DNA of 64,000 bases from an uncultured Ruminococcus sp. (GCA_902782445.1 CACZNC010000010.1:62001-126000); one strand, 5' to 3'; shown: positions 27,251 to 36,893, numbered from the stretch's first letter. Numbers and translations are program-made. The notes: generated by a model not told the origin, from the letters alone.

Positions 27251-27724
27251 ATGGAAGAAATGGACGCCGAACTCGAAGAGATGACCGAACGGTTCCGGGA
27301 ACTGTACGCGGATTTCGCGGGCGGATGCGCCGGGGCGGAAGAGGACGGACGCTGGAACGGGGAAGAATACGGATCCATGGAGGGCTACGCCTTCGCCGCG
27401 CTGTCGGGGGCGATTTTGTCCCTGATCGTCTCGGACGGGAACGTGGGGGAGCGGGAGACCGAACTGCTCAACCGGAATTTCGGCTTCGACTACACGGTGG
27501 ACGGCCTCTTGGAGCTCTACGGCTACGCGGCGAGGGACATCCTCTCGAACGCCGCGGAGAATGCCGGGGAGTGCGCCCGCCTGATCGACAAGACCGACGA
27601 AGAGCTCGGGAAGACCTTCCGGGATCTGCTCCTTTTGGCCTGCGATATTCTCAGCCGGTGCGAGGACGGGGTGTCGGAGGCGGAATCCGATACGGTCGAA
27701 AAACTCAAAAAGGCGATTGCCTGA
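27251..27724 (+). CDS. small acidic TerB-like helical protein
   Basis: A 157-residue, strongly acidic cytoplasmic protein. The middle stretch ALSGAILSLIVSDGNVGERE followed by predicted helices resembles TerB/DjlA-type helical domains, where an acidic D-G-x-V/I-x-x-x-E motif is typical; I treat this as suggestive only. ATG 27251 is preferred because GGAGG lies at 27238-27242 and a consensus promoter ends at 27222. Monocistronic, divergent from ygiQ and convergent with the acyltransferase-like gene. Function unknown. Confidence 0.7.
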   Translation: MEEMDAELEEMTERFRELYADFAGGCAGAEEDGRWNGEEYGSMEGYAFAALSGAILSLIVSDGNVGERETELLNRNFGFDYTVDGLLELYGYAARDILSNAAENAGECARLIDKTDEELGKTFRDLLLLACDILSRCEDGVSEAESDTVEKLKKAIA

Positions 27725-27793
27725 CGAAATGCCGGCAGCCGCCTGATGGAATCGGGGCGCGGGATCCTGTCCGATCTCTGCGCCTGTTTTTGA

Positions 27794-28657
27794 TTACGGG
27801 ATATCCTCGACCACCGTCTCCGGCGGGTTGTCCAGCTGCCACGGGTCGCGGACGATCAGCTTGAGCTGGCGCAGGGCGGAGGCGTAGTAGTACCCGTCGC
27901 AGATCCGCTCGTCCAGCACGAAGGTGAAGTCAAGGTAACCCTTGCGCTTGATTTTGCCCTCCGCGTCCGGCTCGTAGACCCTCCGTTTCGCTCCGAAGGC
28001 GAAGAACACCGGGCAGGTGCCGAAGTCGTAGAGGTGGTGGTAGATCGGCGGGATCCCGAGGGAGCCCATGGACGTGATGAAATACGAGCAGTGGAAGGGG
28101 CTGACCTTCGCGATCAGCTTCGGCATGAGCCCGAAATAGTCGAGGGTCTTCATCGTCCACACGAAGAACTTGAAAAACAGCGCGGGGAAATGGGTGATGA
28201 ACGCGGCGACGGAGTCGAAATCCCCGCCCGGGTCGTTCCGGTAGTCCACGATTTCCTTGTTCACCGCGTCGTAGACCTCCCGCATGGTGGCGTTCGGCAG
28301 CAGCCATGCCTTGACGCAGGTGTCGGGGGATTCGAGGGTCATTTCCTTCTTGATGGAGAGGGAGACCTCCACGTGCTTCCGGGTCCACACCCTCTGCCCC
28401 CGGATGAAGCGGTTGAGGGCGGGACGCTGGGACACCAGCCGCACGTAGGCCGCGATCATGACGTGCATCATTGAGATATCCGTCATGCCCTCCGCTTTTT
28501 TCTCCTTGATATACTGTTCCAGCTTTTCGACGTCGAACGAATCCCGGATGAAATTCTGGGAGCCCGTGCGGTTGACCATGATGAACGGGACCACCGCCGC
28601 CATCGGGGGGATCGTTTTGACGCGCCGGAATTCTTTTTCCTTCTTCTTTCCAGCCAT
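27794..28657 (-). CDS. CAT/E2-fold acyltransferase-like protein with altered catalytic motif
   Basis: A 287-residue protein resembling the catalytic fold of chloramphenicol acetyltransferase and 2-oxoacid dehydrogenase E2. Conserved features: an N-terminal basic segment, MHVMIAAYVR, RPALNRFIRG, the SMGSLGIPPIYHHLYDFG segment and FTFVLDERICDGYYYA. In the family the last motif is HxxxDG with the catalytic His; here that position is Glu (ExxxDG). No lipoyl domain is present. It is a single-gene unit with a consensus promoter. It may bind acyl-CoA without classical transfer activity; drug resistance is not supported. Confidence 0.75.
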   Translation of the reverse strand: MAGKKKEKEFRRVKTIPPMAAVVPFIMVNRTGSQNFIRDSFDVEKLEQYIKEKKAEGMTDISMMHVMIAAYVRLVSQRPALNRFIRGQRVWTRKHVEVSLSIKKEMTLESPDTCVKAWLLPNATMREVYDAVNKEIVDYRNDPGGDFDSVAAFITHFPALFFKFFVWTMKTLDYFGLMPKLIAKVSPFHCSYFITSMGSLGIPPIYHHLYDFGTCPVFFAFGAKRRVYEPDAEGKIKRKGYLDFTFVLDERICDGYYYASALRQLKLIVRDPWQLDNPPETVVEDIP

Positions 28658-28713
28658 GTCCGTCTCCGAAAACAGGATTGGGATGGTTCCGATTCCCGAA
28701 CCGACCCGGAGGT

Positions 28714-28742
28714 ATTATAGCACAGATCCCGGCGAAATGCAA
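28714..28742 (-). promoter_or_regulatory. sigma-A promoter of the CAT/E2-like gene
   Basis: Minus strand TTGCAT (28737-28742), 17-nt spacer, TATAAT (28714-28719). Confidence 0.75.
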
Positions 28743-29010
28743 GAGGAGAGAGATAGTTGTTAGTTGGGAGTGGTTAGGGGGTAGTAGAACGAGTGGAGTT
28801 AGGAGTAAGGAGTGAGGAGTGAGGAGTTGGGAGTGGCTAGTAGAACGGTGCAGAGTGACATAATCAGGAATGAGGAATTGGGTTCCGGAGGGGGGATCGG
28901 GCGGAGGGGCGGGGCTCGCTCTTATATTAAGGAAGGAAATTCTGCTCCGGGGGCGGGTCCGCAATATTAATCACCCTTTAATATTTCACTTATATTACAC
29001 CTCGCGGAAA
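28743..29010. repeat. heptamer tracts followed by an AT-rich segment
   Basis: tagttgg/gagtggt/gtagtag and gagttag/gagtaag/gagtgag units at about 28755-28850. From 28915 the sequence turns AT-rich with repeated atatta motifs, possibly an UP-element-like region for the strong downstream promoter. Confidence 0.5.
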
Positions 29011-29014
29011 ACTC

Positions 29015-29043
29015 TTGCATAATTTTTGACCCTGTGGTATCAT
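29015..29043 (+). promoter_or_regulatory. promoter of the large SLH gene
   Basis: TTGCAT (29015-29020), 17-nt spacer, TATCAT (29038-29043) preceded by TG (extended -10), with AT-rich DNA upstream. Confidence 0.7.
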
Positions 29044-29118
29044 TTACGCACGGAACAGGGTGCGAACTGGCGCTTTTCCCTGTCCCAACAATTTATCTTT
29101 CATAAGGAGCTGAGAAGG

Positions 29119-32100
29119 ATGAAGAAAATTCTTTCTCTCTTCCTTGCCATCCTGATGTCCCTCTCCGTCGCGTCCATGATCGGCGCGGCCGAAGAGGTTC
29201 CGGCTATCGAAGCCGAGGCTACTCCTGAACTGATCGCGACGAAGGAAGATGTTTCCATCTACGACGAAGCGATCCAGTATCTGACCGAGTATGGCATCCT
29301 CCATGGTAAGGAAGACGGCTTACCCCATGCGGAAGACGCAATCAAGAGATACGAAATGGCTCTGTTCGTTGCCCGTATCTCCACCGGTTGGGTTGATGAC
29401 GCACAGTGGAAAGTCTGGTGGGTCGGTTCTGACGCCACCGTTGCCGAAGAGTGGTATGACAGAGAGCACGACGTGACCGGTTTCACCGATCTCGAAGGCA
29501 CTGCTGCCGTCAACTTCCTTGGCGCTCTTTCCTACGCTTCCCAGAAGGGAATTATCCTCGGCTACGGCGACGGTAAGTTCGGCCCCGAGGATGGCATCCG
29601 CTACGAAGACGCGCTCACCATGCTGTGCCGCGTTCTCGAGTACAACAACCTCGAGTGGCCCTGGGGCTACATCGAGAAGGCCGTCAACCTCGGCCTGACC
29701 AAGGGCATCCCCTCCACCGTTGCGTACAGAGATCGTCTGAACCGCGGCGAAGTTGCCCAGCTCATCTACAACGCTCTGTTCGCTGAAATGAAGAACGGCG
29801 GCACCCTTGCTTCCCGTTACTTCAACGGCGCTCTTGAGTGGAAGAACATCATTATCACCGGTGCCGGCTACGGCCGTCTCCTTCCTAATGATCTTCTGAA
29901 GGATGGCAAGCTCTACGACCTCGGCGACTACATCGCCTTCAGAATTGTCGACGAAAAGGACGGCAGCCTCGACGCTTCCCAGACCTACTTCGTCAACAAT
30001 AAGGACCTTAACTGGCTTGACAAGCGCTACGAGCGTTACCTCGGCTTCGCTTACAAGGCTCTCTTCACCGTTGATGAGAAGGGTTATGCCACTCTCTATC
30101 ATGTGAAGGATCTCAAGGGCGACACCGTGAAGAACAGAGGCAGACTTGCGAAGGTTGACGACGCTTATCCGATCGACACCTTCCTCAAGAACCGTACTCT
30201 CGTTTCCAAGTTCACTCTTAAGGGCACCTACCTGAACAACTACAACGAAAAGTACAATCCTTCCGCTAACGAGTTCATCCTGAGAAACGCTCTCCAGACT
30301 CCTCCGAAGGATGAAAACCAGGGCATCAAGATCGCGGTCCAGTGGGACAGCGGCAACAACAACATCGTTGAGTACGAATATCTCAAGGATGCTGACGGCA
30401 ACGTAGTAAAAGATGCTGCCGGAAATCCCATGGTCGATATGACCAAGGTTACTAACATCTGGTACTGGAACTCTGAACTGAGAGTGTACTTCAGCGTTCT
30501 GTTCGACAAGGACGGCAACTACTACGGTATCAAGGTCCTTGATCAGGACGAAATCGCGAAGCTCCTCGAGAAGATGAATAAGCACGAGTATAAGGGCGGC
30601 CTGAACATCATTGCTCCCGACAAGCCCGGCACGACTGCTTATGCCGATCTCACTCCCTTCAAGCTTCTCGACGATCCGGATTACAACTACGGTCTGTACG
30701 AACAGTACGGCATCGGTAAGTTCAACACCGAAACCAAGGCTATTGACGCTGACGGTAAGGAAAAGAACGGCTTCTCCGTTTCCGGTCTTGAATCCCTCGC
30801 TGAGTACTACTGGAACCTCAAGCTTGACGGCACGAAGGCCTATTCGTCCGATTACACCAACTACAAAGTTGGTAAGATCCCGACTGAAGGCGCCGGCATC
30901 CTTGGCTGGTATTCCGAACTGAAGCCTGAAAACGGCGACTACATCATCTACAGCTTCGACGAAGCTACCAGAGAGCTGAAAGTTATCAAGATCATCAACG
31001 ATAAGACCTTTGATGATAACAACTACATCGGCTCCGGCGTGCTCCGCGGCTGGAAGCTTGCCGACAAGAAGTTCAACATCGACGGTAAGGATTATTACTT
31101 CGATTACAACGAACTCCTCGGCAACGGCCTTAAGATTCACGGCGGTGATTCTCTCGCTGTCATTGAACAGAATGCCTTCACGAACTTCTTCAGAGGCCTG
31201 TTCAACCAGTATGTGAAGTTCCTCGTTGTGGACGGCAAGGTCGTCTACATGTGGAAATCCGGCTACACCAACGACATCATTGTTGTTGATTCCTATGCTG
31301 GTCTTTCCTCTGACGGTTACATTGTTATCAACGGTTACAACACCGCGGATATGAAGTACTCTCAGTTCAAGATCGGCTCTTACAACGGCTGGGTCAAGGG
31401 CGACTACTTCTACTATCCGGACAATGCTACTGTTGACCAGGCATTTGCCAGAGGCACTGTCTACAGACTCACCTCTGTTGACAAGAGCGGCAAGGATCCG
31501 ATCTACTACGTCTACACCATCGCTCAGGTTCTTGATGATGAAGGCGACCAAGGCCAGATCATTTACGACTTCACCAACCTTGAAAGCGCTTATGCTGACT
31601 ATGGTAAGGTCCTTGACCCGAACTGGAAGATCGAACTTGACGCCGGTTACAAGTCCATCAAGGGCGGCGACTGGGTCAAGGCGAAGTCCTCCGACAAGTA
31701 CATCTTCGTTCTCAATGATCCCTATCTGCTTGGGTTCGATTATGCTCCCATCATCGTTTACCAGGGCAAGGGCGGCAATGGCTGGAAGGCCAGCGGTACT
31801 CTTGTGAATGGTACTGGTGACGACGATCCTCACGTTGTTGTTGGCGCTTACGTTGAAGGCTTCAACATGGATGAGTGGGATATTTCCTATGTCCTCTTCC
31901 AGAGATACAACTACGACTTCGGCGCTTATGACAGCACCTATGCAGGCGACTGGTATCTCCTCGGCGCGTCCAACTTCACCGCGACCGTTCTCAACCTCTA
32001 CACTGGTAAGGAAGAGACTGTTGTCGCTGTGAACAAGGACCTCAAGAAGGGCTATGCTTATCCTTGCATCAACGGTCAGATCGTAGCGGACGGCAAGGGC

Positions 32101-33279
32101 AATGCCAAGGACACCGTCGACGGTCTTGCTCCTTACATTGCAGCCGAGCTCGACTTTGCTATCAGGAGTGCTTACCCGACCAACAGAAAGTACTTCTTCG
32201 GTTCTCACTTCCTCGTGGAAGGCACCAAGGCTTACGATCTGTTCGACAAGGAAAAGTTCTCCAAGGACGTTCTTTCCCCGGATTACAACGCCGCTACTCC
32301 GAAGCTCCTGTCTGATGCTGTCATCGCCAAGGGCGGCGCGAAGGATCTCTCCACCGGCAACACTGTCATTCTGGTTACCGCTGAGAAGATCAAAGACGGC
32401 GTTTACGGAAAGATCACCAACTGGGTGAAGCTTGACAATCAGAAGGCTCTGAACAAGGCGATCGAAGGTCTTGATCCCGCTACCGTTGAATTCTGGTATG
32501 TCAACACCATCGGCGGCGAAACCGTGATTTATGTCGCGGCTATCGGCGATGCTCCGTTTGAGGCTGAACCCATTGCGGATCATACTCCTGATGTCATTGA
32601 CTTCTCCCTCACGGATGAACTCGGCATCAAGATTCCCGCTTACGTTGTTCCTTACTTCTATGGCATGAAGAACGAAGACAACATTACCATTGATGGTATT
32701 GGTGTCCAGTTCGAAACCATCGCCAGCACGCATGCTAACATCGCAGAGCATGAGTTCTACTTCGGCGACACCGGTTACTGCGACGCAGAAACTATGGAAG
32801 CTGCCGTTAACGGTGCTATCACTGTTGATGCTGTCCACTCCAGTTACTACGCTGCTCACTCCGACGGACACGATACTGGTGCATATTGCGATATGATCAA
32901 GGGCATTAAGCTCTCGATCGATCCTGCTGTCACCATTACCGTTCCTGTGTACGATGCAGAAACCAAGGCTTACTACGATGCTAACGATACTGAAAAGGCG
33001 AAAGCTCTGACTGTCACGACCAAGGACGGCGTTGATACTGTTAAGAACGGTGTCACGTTCAAAGTCGAGATCGCAGACGATGTTTCTTCCACCTCTGATT
33101 CTCCTGTCAAGTCCACTCTGTACGTCTCTGTTTGGATTGAAGCTACCTTCACGACTGACACTGACGGCGAGAAGGTCCTCACTGGATGGGACTATGATTC
33201 TTGGCTTGAGAGCACCAGCGACTTCAGAGGCACGAAGGCGTTCGCGACCTATGTTGAGCTGACGAATCCCGCGAAATAA
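29119..33279 (+). CDS. large SLH-domain protein, probable major S-layer protein
   Basis: A 1,386-residue exported protein: signal peptide (residues 1-24, AAEE cleavage region), then three SLH modules (about 45-90, 130-175 and 185-230: YLTEYGILHG, ASQKGIILGYGDGKFGP, AVNLGLTKG...RGEVAQLIYNALF), then over 1,100 residues of Tyr-, Asp- and Gly-rich beta-type sequence without a recognised domain. TAAGGAG and GAAGG precede ATG 29119. Codon choice differs from neighbours (many GCT, GTT, CTT and GGT codons, lower GC), which fits a very highly expressed protein or acquisition. Size, SLH anchor, strong promoter and dedicated terminator support a main S-layer subunit. Confidence 0.85.
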   Translation: MKKILSLFLAILMSLSVASMIGAAEEVPAIEAEATPELIATKEDVSIYDEAIQYLTEYGILHGKEDGLPHAEDAIKRYEMALFVARISTGWVDDAQWKVWWVGSDATVAEEWYDREHDVTGFTDLEGTAAVNFLGALSYASQKGIILGYGDGKFGPEDGIRYEDALTMLCRVLEYNNLEWPWGYIEKAVNLGLTKGIPSTVAYRDRLNRGEVAQLIYNALFAEMKNGGTLASRYFNGALEWKNIIITGAGYGRLLPNDLLKDGKLYDLGDYIAFRIVDEKDGSLDASQTYFVNNKDLNWLDKRYERYLGFAYKALFTVDEKGYATLYHVKDLKGDTVKNRGRLAKVDDAYPIDTFLKNRTLVSKFTLKGTYLNNYNEKYNPSANEFILRNALQTPPKDENQGIKIAVQWDSGNNNIVEYEYLKDADGNVVKDAAGNPMVDMTKVTNIWYWNSELRVYFSVLFDKDGNYYGIKVLDQDEIAKLLEKMNKHEYKGGLNIIAPDKPGTTAYADLTPFKLLDDPDYNYGLYEQYGIGKFNTETKAIDADGKEKNGFSVSGLESLAEYYWNLKLDGTKAYSSDYTNYKVGKIPTEGAGILGWYSELKPENGDYIIYSFDEATRELKVIKIINDKTFDDNNYIGSGVLRGWKLADKKFNIDGKDYYFDYNELLGNGLKIHGGDSLAVIEQNAFTNFFRGLFNQYVKFLVVDGKVVYMWKSGYTNDIIVVDSYAGLSSDGYIVINGYNTADMKYSQFKIGSYNGWVKGDYFYYPDNATVDQAFARGTVYRLTSVDKSGKDPIYYVYTIAQVLDDEGDQGQIIYDFTNLESAYADYGKVLDPNWKIELDAGYKSIKGGDWVKAKSSDKYIFVLNDPYLLGFDYAPIIVYQGKGGNGWKASGTLVNGTGDDDPHVVVGAYVEGFNMDEWDISYVLFQRYNYDFGAYDSTYAGDWYLLGASNFTATVLNLYTGKEETVVAVNKDLKKGYAYPCINGQIVADGKGNAKDTVDGLAPYIAAELDFAIRSAYPTNRKYFFGSHFLVEGTKAYDLFDKEKFSKDVLSPDYNAATPKLLSDAVIAKGGAKDLSTGNTVILVTAEKIKDGVYGKITNWVKLDNQKALNKAIEGLDPATVEFWYVNTIGGETVIYVAAIGDAPFEAEPIADHTPDVIDFSLTDELGIKIPAYVVPYFYGMKNEDNITIDGIGVQFETIASTHANIAEHEFYFGDTGYCDAETMEAAVNGAITVDAVHSSYYAAHSDGHDTGAYCDMIKGIKLSIDPAVTITVPVYDAETKAYYDANDTEKAKALTVTTKDGVDTVKNGVTFKVEIADDVSSTSDSPVKSTLYVSVWIEATFTTDTDGEKVLTGWDYDSWLESTSDFRGTKAFATYVELTNPAK

Positions 33280-33320
33280 TTCTTCATCCTTTAAGTCCTT
33301 AACTTAAAAGATAACAGAAG

Positions 33321-33357
33321 ACCCGAGGGCCAGTTACCTCGGGTTTTCTTTTTCGGA
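33321..33357 (+). terminator. rho-independent terminator of the S-layer-like gene
   Basis: ACCCGAGG (33321-33328) and CCTCGGGT (33337-33344) with an 8-nt loop, followed by TTTTCTTTTT. Confidence 0.85.
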
Positions 33358-33375
33358 AAAATAGCCCAAAATCCC

Positions 33376-33404
33376 TTGACAAGCCCCTGCGCTTTTGGTA
33401 TACT
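33376..33404 (+). promoter_or_regulatory. consensus promoter of the polysaccharide deacetylase gene
   Basis: TTGACA (33376-33381), 17-nt spacer, TATACT (33399-33404), 46 nt before the ATG. Confidence 0.8.
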
Positions 33405-33449
33405 ATACCCGTCTCCCCATTTTTCGATCGGCCGATAAAGGAGGATCCC

Positions 33450-34778
33450 ATGAAACTGAAACGCGCGGTTTCCGCTCTTCTCTGCGCTTTGCTTGCCGCC
33501 TCATGCTGCGCGTGCGGGATCCAGAAAATCAACGCCGGAACGGGATCCGCCGGAGCCTACAACAGCGGCGGGACGCTGAAACCGGACGTCCCCGCGGAGA
33601 ACGGCGGCGTCATGCGTCTGCCCGCGGAGGAGGAAAAGCCCGAGACCTCGGCAAGCCTGCTTCTGACCGGCGAGCCGGAGATCACGCAGATCCCCGCGGA
33701 AACACCGGCCGCCCCGAAACCGGCCGAAAGCAGAACCGACCTCGAAGACGGAGCCGGAAAAACAGCGGAAGAGCCCGCAAAACCCGAACCTCAACCGGAG
33801 CCCGATCCGATCCCCGAGCCGGAGCAGGAACCCGAACCGGAATTGATCTCCGAATATCGGACGGGCGGCACGGGATCCGAGGTCCCGGAAGACTCCCTCG
33901 CTCCCTTCGGCGCATTCGCCTGGTCCCTCAGCAACGGGAAGTACGGCTACGATTTCCCGTCGAAGAACCGCGCGGGCGAATCCACGCTTTCCGAAATGTA
34001 CTCCTTCCCCACGAGCCGCTTCGAGGACAGCAACAAGCCCCCGGACGCCGACAACTGGTTCTTCGGGCCCTCCACCTACGACGAGGCGACCGGGCAGGTC
34101 TCCTATGGCTGGGACCGCTGGCCCTCGACCCAGGAGACCCTCAGAAAATACGGCGCCATTTACCGGGGCGACACCGCGCGGAAGGTCATCTATCTCACCT
34201 TCGACTGCGGCTACGAATACGGTGCGACGGAGCTGATCCTGGACGCCCTCCGGGATAAGAACGCCCCCGGCACCTTCTTCCTCACCGGTCCCTTCGTGCG
34301 GGGGGAATCGGGGCTGTTCGACAACGACTACATGACAAATCTTGTCCGCCGGATGCTGGACGAGGGGCATATCGTGGGCAACCACACGAACACCCACCCC
34401 GAAATGACGTCCCTCACCGTGGACGAGGCGATCGAGGAAATGCGGCAGGTGGAGCGGGACTACAAAGACCGGTTCCCCGACGCGCCGGATATGGTTTACT
34501 TCCGTCCTCCCCGGGGCGCCGTCAACGAATGGCTCCTGCGGCTGGAAGCGAAGCTCGGCTACCGGACCGTCCTGTGGTCCTGCGCCTACTACGACTACGA
34601 CGTGGACAATCAGTGGGAGTACGGCGACGCCCTGGATCTCCTCAAGTCCCACCTGCACCCCGGCTGCGTCTACCTCCTCCACGCCGAATCCTTCACCAAC
34701 GCCGCAATCCTGCCCGCCTTCATCGACTGGGTCCGCGCCCAGGGCTACGCCATAGAACCGATCTGCGCTATCGAATAA
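33450..34778 (+). CDS. PdaA-like polysaccharide deacetylase lipoprotein
   Basis: A 442-residue lipoprotein: signal with lipobox AASC near residue 19, a Pro/Glu-rich linker (about 80-135), then a NodB deacetylase domain (about 245-440). Motifs: TFDCGYEYG (from about 248; PdaA-type variant of TFDDG), GNHTNTHP (about 309-316, metal His pair), RPPRGAVNE (about 351) and LLHAES. PdaA-type enzymes de-N-acetylate muramic acid for spore-cortex delta-lactam; a vegetative peptidoglycan deacetylase role is also possible. AAAGGAGG precedes the ATG. Single gene with its own promoter. Confidence 0.83.
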   Translation: MKLKRAVSALLCALLAASCCACGIQKINAGTGSAGAYNSGGTLKPDVPAENGGVMRLPAEEEKPETSASLLLTGEPEITQIPAETPAAPKPAESRTDLEDGAGKTAEEPAKPEPQPEPDPIPEPEQEPEPELISEYRTGGTGSEVPEDSLAPFGAFAWSLSNGKYGYDFPSKNRAGESTLSEMYSFPTSRFEDSNKPPDADNWFFGPSTYDEATGQVSYGWDRWPSTQETLRKYGAIYRGDTARKVIYLTFDCGYEYGATELILDALRDKNAPGTFFLTGPFVRGESGLFDNDYMTNLVRRMLDEGHIVGNHTNTHPEMTSLTVDEAIEEMRQVERDYKDRFPDAPDMVYFRPPRGAVNEWLLRLEAKLGYRTVLWSCAYYDYDVDNQWEYGDALDLLKSHLHPGCVYLLHAESFTNAAILPAFIDWVRAQGYAIEPICAIE

Positions 34779-34789
34779 ATTTTGAGGGG

Positions 34790-34980
34790 GGAGACGCGGC
34801 TTCTTTGAAAAGAAGCCTGGCAAGAAACTTCAATTAGGGGTAGGACATGGTTATTCCAATCAAGTGAAGTTGAACCCGGGCACACCAATTTAGTCATCCA
34901 ACCATATCAGTGTTATTGTACGCGAGCTCACAATCATAGATTGTTCGCACTCTACGGAGAGCGATCAAAACCCATATAGT
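34790..34980 (+). repeat. family-2 intergenic repeat, short copy
   Basis: Keeps GGCTTC-tttgaaaa-GAAGCC and the distal atccaaccatatcag, ACAATC-ata-GATTGT and aaacccatatag segments, but lacks the CTGAAC hairpin. Confidence 0.7.
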
Positions 34981-35004
34981 GAGATTATTTAGGCTGAGAA
35001 TTGT

Positions 35005-35060
35005 AAAAAGAAACCGTTCGGATGCTGAACCGCAAAAGTTCGATCCGAACGGTATTTTCT
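35005..35060. terminator. bidirectional terminator between the deacetylase and SLH genes
   Basis: CCGTTCGGAT (35014-35023) pairs with ATCCGAACGG (35043-35052), flanked by AAAAAGAAA and TATTTTCT tracts. It serves the convergent genes on both sides. Confidence 0.7.
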
Positions 35061-35154
35061 ATTTACGAAAGGTCAGACAGTTCTGAGGTTTCCTGATGAT
35101 CCGATCCGGCTTTCCGCGCCGCTTTGAATGGGATGAAAGAATGGGTCACCGCTT

Positions 35155-35199
35155 TTCGGTCTACTAACCACTAGCCGCTAGCCGCTAACCACTCCTAAC
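35155..35199. repeat. heptamer tract
   Basis: ctaacca-ctagccg-ctagccg-ctaacca-ctcctaact units adjoining the stop codon of the SLH gene. Confidence 0.6.
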
Positions 35200-36756
35200 T
35201 CAGTCAAAGTTTACCCCATGCTGAATCTCCTTCCCGTCGGGGGCGGTGACGGTGTAGTACAGCACGTTGCCGTTCGAATTGACGCGGATGGATTTCAGTC
35301 TGCCCTCGTACACCGTCTGGGACGTGCCGTCGCGGAAGATGAAGAGCAGGCGGTAACTCTCCGCGCCGGAGCCGTAGAGCCCCGCGCCGTAGAGGATCGC
35401 GCACCGGTCCGCCTCATATTCGAAGAGGATCTCGGCCGCGCCCGCCTTCGCGTCGTTCACCGCGGACTTGAAGGCCTCCTGATTGACGAGGGTCGCCGCG
35501 TCCACGGAATCCCCCTGGACACCGTAGGCGGATTCCACGAGCTTCGAGAGATCGTCCAGGCCGCAGAGCTTCAAAGTGTCCGTCCCGGGCTGGCCGCAGA
35601 CGAACTGAGCCCGCGTCACGGCGGCCGGATCCAGAGCCTCGTCCAGATAGAGGGCGTAGGTCGTGTACCCGTCGTGATCCGCGTACCAGAGACCTGCGAT
35701 GGTGGCCCGTTTGCCGTTCACCCAGAGGTAGAAGAGCTCGTTGATCCGGGTGTAGACCTCGGAGGCCGGGCGGATGGCGGAACCGTTCGCGCCGACTGCC
35801 GCCTCTTCGAGCTGGGACCGGACCGCGGCGAAGGCCTCATAGCCGGATCCCTTCGCCAGCCGGAAGGAGATATTGTCCCGCTCCAGAGCCACGTGACCCG
35901 TCAGATCCAGCGAATAGGACGCGAGGACCGAAGACTTGCCGGAGGAGACGGAGACGTCCCCCGCGAATCCCGCCAGCCCCGCGACGGAGGATCCGGCGTT
36001 CTCCCCTTCGTAGAGGACCAGCACGCCGGGGGTCGCCGCGGTCTCCTGTTTCGCGGGAGCTTCGGCGGGGGGATTCTGTCCGGGCTGATGGTAGAGGATG
36101 CGGAGGGAGGGATCCACCACCCGGGTGACCACCGCGGAGATCTCGCTGCGGCGCACGGAGGAGTCCGCGTTGAAGAGTCCCCATTCGTTGCCCACCATCA
36201 CGCCCCAACGGGCCAGACGGTAGACAGAGGTCGCGTACCATGCGGAGGGATCCACGTCCGGGATATCCCCGAATTCGAGGGTGTTGATCTCGTCGGGGGT
36301 GACGCCGGCTCCCCTGACCGCCCGGGAGAAGAGGACCGCCACCATGGCCCGGGTCGCGGGAGCGTTGTAGTTCTCGTAGGTCTCCGTCACGATGTCCCGC
36401 TGGACCGCGTAGGAGACGTAGGGATCGTACCAGTGTTCCGCGCCCTCGGCGGAGAAGGTATCCTCCCCGATGGAGCCCTTCGCCAGGAGCTCATTGCTGA
36501 CGGCGGCGAGCTTGATCGTCTCGGCGATGGTGAGGGTCCCGTCGGGGTCGAAGGAATCCTCGCTCTTGCCGTTTATGATCCCGAGCTCGTAGGCCAGCGC
36601 CACGTTGCTCTTGAACCACGCGTTCTCCGGCACGTCGGCGAACTGACCGCTGTACGTCCTCACCCGCGCGTAATCGGCGGATACCGCGGCCGTCATCACA
36701 AGGACGAGCGCGAGCAGGAACGGAAGAAATACGATGCGGAATAGCTTGTTTTTCAT
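35200..36756 (-). CDS. SLH-domain surface protein
   Basis: A 518-residue exported protein: basic N terminus and hydrophobic signal peptide (cleavage near VSAD, residue 26), then three SLH modules (about 38-90 with FADVPENAWF, 100-150, 160-215 with IPDVDPSAWYATSVYRLARWGV). A Pro/Ala linker at about 225-250 leads to a C-terminal half I do not recognise. The start at 36756 has AAAGGAAC upstream; in-frame codons before it run through repeat DNA. Convergent with the deacetylase gene. SLH binding would anchor it to the pyruvylated wall polymer. Confidence 0.84.
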   Translation of the reverse strand: MKNKLFRIVFLPFLLALVLVMTAAVSADYARVRTYSGQFADVPENAWFKSNVALAYELGIINGKSEDSFDPDGTLTIAETIKLAAVSNELLAKGSIGEDTFSAEGAEHWYDPYVSYAVQRDIVTETYENYNAPATRAMVAVLFSRAVRGAGVTPDEINTLEFGDIPDVDPSAWYATSVYRLARWGVMVGNEWGLFNADSSVRRSEISAVVTRVVDPSLRILYHQPGQNPPAEAPAKQETAATPGVLVLYEGENAGSSVAGLAGFAGDVSVSSGKSSVLASYSLDLTGHVALERDNISFRLAKGSGYEAFAAVRSQLEEAAVGANGSAIRPASEVYTRINELFYLWVNGKRATIAGLWYADHDGYTTYALYLDEALDPAAVTRAQFVCGQPGTDTLKLCGLDDLSKLVESAYGVQGDSVDAATLVNQEAFKSAVNDAKAGAAEILFEYEADRCAILYGAGLYGSGAESYRLLFIFRDGTSQTVYEGRLKSIRVNSNGNVLYYTVTAPDGKEIQHGVNFD

Positions 36757-36877
36757 GGATCGACGTTCCTTTCTATATGATTTTCGGAACAGGCAGGCAC
36801 AGCCCGAACGGGTTTTGATCCCGCGGTCCGTGTCTGGCAGGGGACGAGTGGGGGCGGAGAAATGAAGAATTAAGAAT
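36757..36877. other. upstream region of the SLH gene, no clear promoter
   Basis: Apart from a short gaagaattaagaatt segment before the parS site I see no structured feature. Confidence 0.4.
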
Positions 36878-36893
36878 TGTTTCACGTGAAACA
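36878..36893. other. parS site, perfect consensus
   Basis: Exact TGTTTCACGTGAAACA, left of arm F5. Confidence 0.8.

Noticed and set aside
27794-28657. Chloramphenicol acetyltransferase
   Set aside because: The catalytic His is replaced by Glu and the protein differs from resistance enzymes in overall sequence.
29320-32871. A long minus-strand open frame opposite the S-layer-like gene
   Set aside because: It results from the codon bias of the plus-strand gene, which has a signal peptide, SLH modules, a promoter and a terminator.
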